From assembly GCF_015645445.1 (NCBI RefSeq), contig NZ_JADOGI010000002.1:62001-126000 (forward strand): a DNA stretch of 64,000 nt, given 5' to 3'. This document shows, one piece after another, positions 61,055 through 64,000 of this stretch. The stretch is from Nonomuraea cypriaca. GTDB taxonomy: Bacteria; Actinomycetota; Actinomycetes; Streptosporangiales; Streptosporangiaceae. The number at the start of each line of letters is the position of its first letter. Position 1 is the stretch's first letter. Both the position numbers and the translations under genes were made by a program. The notes under the pieces were generated by a model, which was given only the letters and a program-made list of their open reading frames with translations, ran no database searches and had not been told where the DNA came from.

Positions 61055-62088
61055 GCAGGCTCCGTCTGGCCGCGATCACCGCGGTGACCGCCACCCTGGC
61101 CCTCGGCCTCACGGCGTGCGGCGACGACACCTCCGCCACCGCGAGCGGTGACGGCGCCACCATCAACTACGGCATCTACGAGCCCGGCGCCGACTCCGGC
61201 TACCTGTTGATGGGCCAGGAGAAGGACTTCTTCGCCAAGCACGGCGTCAAGGTGAACGTCGTCCAGCTCAAGAGCAGCCAGCAGGCGTTCCCCGCACTGC
61301 TGGCCAAACAGGTCGACGTGATCCAGGGCAACCCGAGCGAGGCGCTGCTCGCGGCGCAGAAGGGCGCGAAGCTGAAGTTCGTCGGTTCCACCATGCCCGG
61401 CCAGAACTACGCGCTCTACGCCAAGAGCGACATCGCCTCCGTGTCCGCGCTCTCCGGCAGCACGCTCGGCATCTCCACCCCGACCAGCCTGCCCGCGGTG
61501 GTCGCCAAGGCGATGATGCTCCAGTCCTCCGTCGATCCCTCCTCGGTGCGGCTCGTCAACGCCGGCGGCTCATCCGACCGGTACAAGGCGGTGGTCGCCG
61601 GGCAGATCCAGGTCGCCTCCGCGCCGCTGGACTACGCCGGGCAGGCCGCCAAGGACGGCGTCAAGCTGCTCGGCCGGGCCAAGGACGTGGTGCCCGACTT
61701 CCCCAGGTACGCGCTGATCACCAGGGACGACGTGCTCCAGGACAAGGGCGCCGCGGTCACCGGTCTCATCGCCGGGCTGATCGAGGGCATCCGCCACGCC
61801 GACGCGCACCCGGACGAGGCCAAGGCGCTGGCCGCCAAGACGCTCAAGGTGGCGGCCACCGACCCGATGGTCACCGAGACGTACAAGGAGTTCCACGACG
61901 GCGGCTACCTGGCCATGAACGGCGAGGTTCCGGTCAAGCAGATCAAGTATCTCGCCGACCTCCAGGTGAAGCTCGGCATCACCCAGACGGCGATTCCGGT
62001 GGACCCCATGGTGGACGACACCTATCGCCAGAAGGCCGTCTCCGGGATCGGCCAGGTCACGTCGAACTACTACGGAGACGCCAAATGA
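61051..62088 (+). CDS. ABC aromatic-acid-binding lipoprotein (TauA/SsuA/NrtA type)
   Basis: 345 residues. Lipobox LTAC (Cys about 22), then an NMT1/TauA-like fold: YLLMGQEKDFFAKHGVKVN, LLAKQVDVIQGNPSEALL, and GISTPTSLPAVVAKAMML. This class carries taurine, sulfonates, nitrate, or phthalate-type aromatic acids. With UbiD next door, an aromatic carboxylate is likely. Coupled at both ends by ATGA overlaps. Confidence 0.9.
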   Translation: MSRLRLAAITAVTATLALGLTACGDDTSATASGDGATINYGIYEPGADSGYLLMGQEKDFFAKHGVKVNVVQLKSSQQAFPALLAKQVDVIQGNPSEALLAAQKGAKLKFVGSTMPGQNYALYAKSDIASVSALSGSTLGISTPTSLPAVVAKAMMLQSSVDPSSVRLVNAGGSSDRYKAVVAGQIQVASAPLDYAGQAAKDGVKLLGRAKDVVPDFPRYALITRDDVLQDKGAAVTGLIAGLIEGIRHADAHPDEAKALAAKTLKVAATDPMVTETYKEFHDGGYLAMNGEVPVKQIKYLADLQVKLGITQTAIPVDPMVDDTYRQKAVSGIGQVTSNYYGDAK

Positions 62089-62885
62089 GCGGTGACCTCG
62101 CGGTGGACGTGCGAGGAGTGTCCAAGGTCTTCAGGGACGACAAGGGCCGCGAGGTGCGGGCGCTGCAGGACGTGTCGTTCCAGGTCCGCCGCTCGGAGAT
62201 CGTGGCGCTGACCGGGCGCAGCGGGTGCGGCAAGACCACGCTGCTGCGGATCATCATGGGTCTGGAGCACCCGACCTCCGGCACGGTGGACGTGGACGGC
62301 GTCCCGGTGCGCGGCTGCGGGCCCAACCGGGGCATCGTCTTCCAGAACGCCGAGCTGCTGCCCTGGCGTACCGCGCTCGGCAACGTCGAGTTCGGCCTGG
62401 AGGCCCGCGGCCTGCCCAAGGCGGAGCGCCGGGCGGCCGCCGAGCGGGTGATCGAGCTGGTCGGGCTGGAGCAGGCAGCGGGCCGCCGCCCGCACGAGCT
62501 GTCCGGTGGCATGCGGCAGCGGGTCGGCATCGCCCGCGCGCTCGCCATCGACCCCGCCGTGCTGCTCATGGACGAGCCCTTCTCCGCGCTCGACGCGCAG
62601 ACCAGGGAGCAGATGCAGGCCGAGCTGCTGGAGATCCACGAGCGGACCGGCAAGACCATCGTCTTCGTCAGCCACGACATCGACGAGGCCGTCCTGCTCG
62701 CCGACCGGGTGGTCACCTTGGTGCCCGACCCCGGCCGGGTGCACGGCGTGCTCGACACCGCCTTCGGCGGCTCCACGTCCCTGGACGAGCGCCGCGGTTC
62801 GGCGGAGTTCGCCGTACGCCGCCACGAGCTGCTGCAACTCGTGCACGGCCGGGAGATCCAGCAGCAGGATGGAGTGCCCTCATGA
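62085..62885 (+). CDS. ABC transporter ATPase (TauB/SsuB type)
   Basis: 266 residues: Walker A GRSGCGKTT, Q-loop VFQNAELLPWRT, signature LSGGMRQR, Walker B VLLMDEPFSALD, switch His VFVSHDIDEAV. Energises uptake with the permease encoded 64 bases later. A 23-codon frame overlaps its stop. Confidence 0.93.
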   Translation: MSGDLAVDVRGVSKVFRDDKGREVRALQDVSFQVRRSEIVALTGRSGCGKTTLLRIIMGLEHPTSGTVDVDGVPVRGCGPNRGIVFQNAELLPWRTALGNVEFGLEARGLPKAERRAAAERVIELVGLEQAAGRRPHELSGGMRQRVGIARALAIDPAVLLMDEPFSALDAQTREQMQAELLEIHERTGKTIVFVSHDIDEAVLLADRVVTLVPDPGRVHGVLDTAFGGSTSLDERRGSAEFAVRRHELLQLVHGREIQQQDGVPS

Positions 62886-62953
62886 GCGAGCGTAGCGAGG
62901 GAATCAATGAGCACAGCACCTTGGTCATGAGGCCGACGAAGGAGGTCTCATGA
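62882..62953 (+). CDS. 23-codon reading frame bridging ATPase and permease genes
   Basis: ATG at 62882 overlaps the ATPase stop (ATGA) and the TGA at 62951-62953 overlaps the permease ATG (ATGA). The peptide MSERSEGINEHSTLVMRPTK and three more residues begins with MSERSE, encoded by GAGCGAGCGTAGCGAGGGA, a short repeat I recall from many actinomycete gene borders. It probably arose by insertion of that repeat and serves to carry ribosomes across the gap; a function of the peptide itself is doubtful. Confidence 0.5.
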   Translation: MSERSEGINEHSTLVMRPTKEVS

Positions 62954-63792
62954 CCGCTCTGGCGGACAAGGCGGCGCCGGCCGTCGACGACGAGACCGCG
63001 CTGTCCAGGAAGATCAGATCCCAGCGCCACAGCGGGCGGGACCGCCTGATCACCGGCGCCACCGTGGTCGTCCTCCTGATCATCTGGGAGATCGCCGCCC
63101 GGCAGGTCGACCCGATCCTGGCCGCGCCGCCCAGCACCGTCTTCCAGGCGCTGATCACCATGATCGGGGACGGCACGCTGCCCAAGGCGGTGTGGGAGAG
63201 CGCCCAGCCCTTCCTGGCCGGCTACGCGCTGGCCATCGTGGTCGGCGTGCCGTTGGGGCTGCTCATCGGCCGGTTCCGGGTGGTCGAGGCGGCGATCGGC
63301 TGGCTGGTCATCGCCGGCTACGCGATGCCGATGATCGCGCTGACCCCGGTCTTCATGCTGTGGTTCGGGCTGGGCTTCGCGGTCAAGGCGGCGATGGTGA
63401 TGACCATGACGGTCTTCGCGATCTCCATCAACACCTGGAACGGCGTCCAGAACGTGCCCCGCGGCATCATCGAGGTCGGCACCGCCTTCTGCGCCTCCCA
63501 GCCACGCATTCTGCGCCAGATCGTGATCCCCTCCGTCATCCCGTCGATCATGACGGGGTTGCGGATCGGCATCGGCAAGGCCGTGGTCGGCATTGTGATC
63601 GCCGAGTTCTTCACCGCGATCGGCGGGGTCGGCGGGGTCATCGTGGACGCCGGGCACAGCTTCCAGCCGGACCGGATGTTCGCCGCCGTCGTCGTGCTGA
63701 TGCTCGCCGCGGTCGCGCTGACCGGGTTGATCGGCCTGATCGAGCGGTGGCTGGCCCCGTGGAACCGGTCGATCACCGGGGGTGCGCATTGA
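62950..63792 (+). CDS. ABC transporter permease (TauC/SsuC type)
   Basis: 280 residues, six membrane segments (about 35-55, 88-110, 120-140, 145-165, 205-228, 245-265). The family EAA-like loop is IIEVGTAFCASQPRILRQIV. GGAGG lies seven bases before its ATG. Partner of the TauB-like ATPase. Its stop overlaps the TTG of the ubiX-like gene. Confidence 0.92.
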   Translation: MTALADKAAPAVDDETALSRKIRSQRHSGRDRLITGATVVVLLIIWEIAARQVDPILAAPPSTVFQALITMIGDGTLPKAVWESAQPFLAGYALAIVVGVPLGLLIGRFRVVEAAIGWLVIAGYAMPMIALTPVFMLWFGLGFAVKAAMVMTMTVFAISINTWNGVQNVPRGIIEVGTAFCASQPRILRQIVIPSVIPSIMTGLRIGIGKAVVGIVIAEFFTAIGGVGGVIVDAGHSFQPDRMFAAVVVLMLAAVALTGLIGLIERWLAPWNRSITGGAH

Positions 63793-64000
63793 GCACCCCG
63801 ATCGCCGGAGCGCCGCGCCGGGTCGTCGTCGGCGTCTCAGGCGCGACCGGCACCGCGCTGGCCGTGCGGACGCTGCAACTGCTCGGCGCGGCGGGGGTGG
63901 AACGGCATCTCGTGGTCAGTCCCGCCGCCCGGCGCACGGCCGCGTACGAGATGCCGGAGGCCACGTTCGACGCCGAGGTGGTGCACAGCTTCCGGGATAT
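63789..64000 (+). CDS. ubiX: UbiX-like flavin prenyltransferase (cut by window end)
   Basis: 70 residues visible from a TTG that overlaps the permease stop (TTGA). RVVVGVSGATGTALAVRTLQ and VERHLVVSPAARRTAAYE match the N-terminal flavoprotein fold of UbiX, which prenylates FMN to give the UbiD cofactor. The 3' two-thirds lies outside the window. Position at the end of the ubiD-ABC operon supports the call. Confidence 0.88.
   Translation, partial: MSTPIAGAPRRVVVGVSGATGTALAVRTLQLLGAAGVERHLVVSPAARRTAAYEMPEATFDAEVVHSFRD

Noticed and set aside
1..64000. tRNA, rRNA, CRISPR arrays, complete insertion sequences, attachment sites
   Set aside because: I looked for cloverleaf arms, direct-repeat arrays, transposase motifs and terminal inverted repeats by eye and found none; a tRNAscan or Infernal search would be decisive.

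Overview
The window is 64 kb of high-G+C DNA with strong third-codon-position GC bias, frequent GTG/TTG starts, ATGA-type stop/start overlaps, many TetR/LuxR/ECF-sigma regulators and F420/LLM, DUF397 and DUF5753 families. This points to a filamentous actinomycete chromosome (Streptosporangiaceae/Nonomuraea-like is my best guess, from style only). No rRNA, tRNA, CRISPR array or complete insertion sequence was found.

Layout. 0-11.3 kb: glycosyltransferase (cut at the left edge), P450 + TetR, secreted metallophosphoesterase, ECF sigma/anti-sigma pair divergent from a lipoprotein + b-type cytochrome pair, RsbW-like ATPase, a receiver-only regulator, and a LuxR-type response regulator divergent from its histidine kinase, then two gene relics. 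11.3-20.7 kb: carbohydrate locus (LacI repressor, two matched operators, GH36 alpha-galactosidase, binding protein, two permeases, secreted GH39-like enzyme with carbohydrate-binding modules). 20.7-23.4 kb: truncated SigJ-type sigma factor, an SDR lacking its catalytic residues, and relics of a hydrogenase-4-type cluster. 23.4-29.2 kb: sugar ABC operon (binding protein, permease, single-domain ATPase, epimerase, kinase) divergent from a ROK repressor; content resembles frc (fructose) operons. 29.2-43.6 kb: a patchwork of small regulator/enzyme pairs (P450/TetR, TetX-like monooxygenase/TetR, azoreductase/TetR), a beta-helix protein divergent from an MFS + ChbG-type deacetylase pair, and many broken genes. 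43.6-49.8 kb: amine/amino-acid-type catabolic operon (FAD oxidoreductase, TPP enzyme, GntR, Asp/Glu racemase-like) facing a BCCT transporter. 49.9-51.7 kb: graveyard of truncated genes. 51.8-64 kb: aromatic catabolism: amidohydrolase, hydroxyquinol 1,2-dioxygenase, maleylacetate reductase, two FAD monooxygenases, two IclR regulators, UbiD decarboxylase, TauABC-like transporter, UbiX (cut at right edge).

How it works together. The right-hand locus can be read as a funnel: import an aromatic acid (ABC system), decarboxylate it with prenylated-FMN-dependent UbiD (UbiX makes the cofactor), hydroxylate to hydroxyquinol, cleave the ring to maleylacetate and reduce it to 3-oxoadipate. Two 15-bp dyads with covarying arms lie beside the second IclR gene and before ubiD, suggesting one IclR regulon. 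The galactoside locus looks like a secreted glycosidase, ABC uptake and cytosolic alpha-galactosidase under LacI control.

The most unusual structural theme is decay: at least three places hold two divergent genes that have both lost their 5' ends at one shared junction (about 29.52, 38.93 and 50.27 kb), and other relics cluster around them. Two long near-perfect operator palindromes (38 and 42 bp) stand beside TetR genes.
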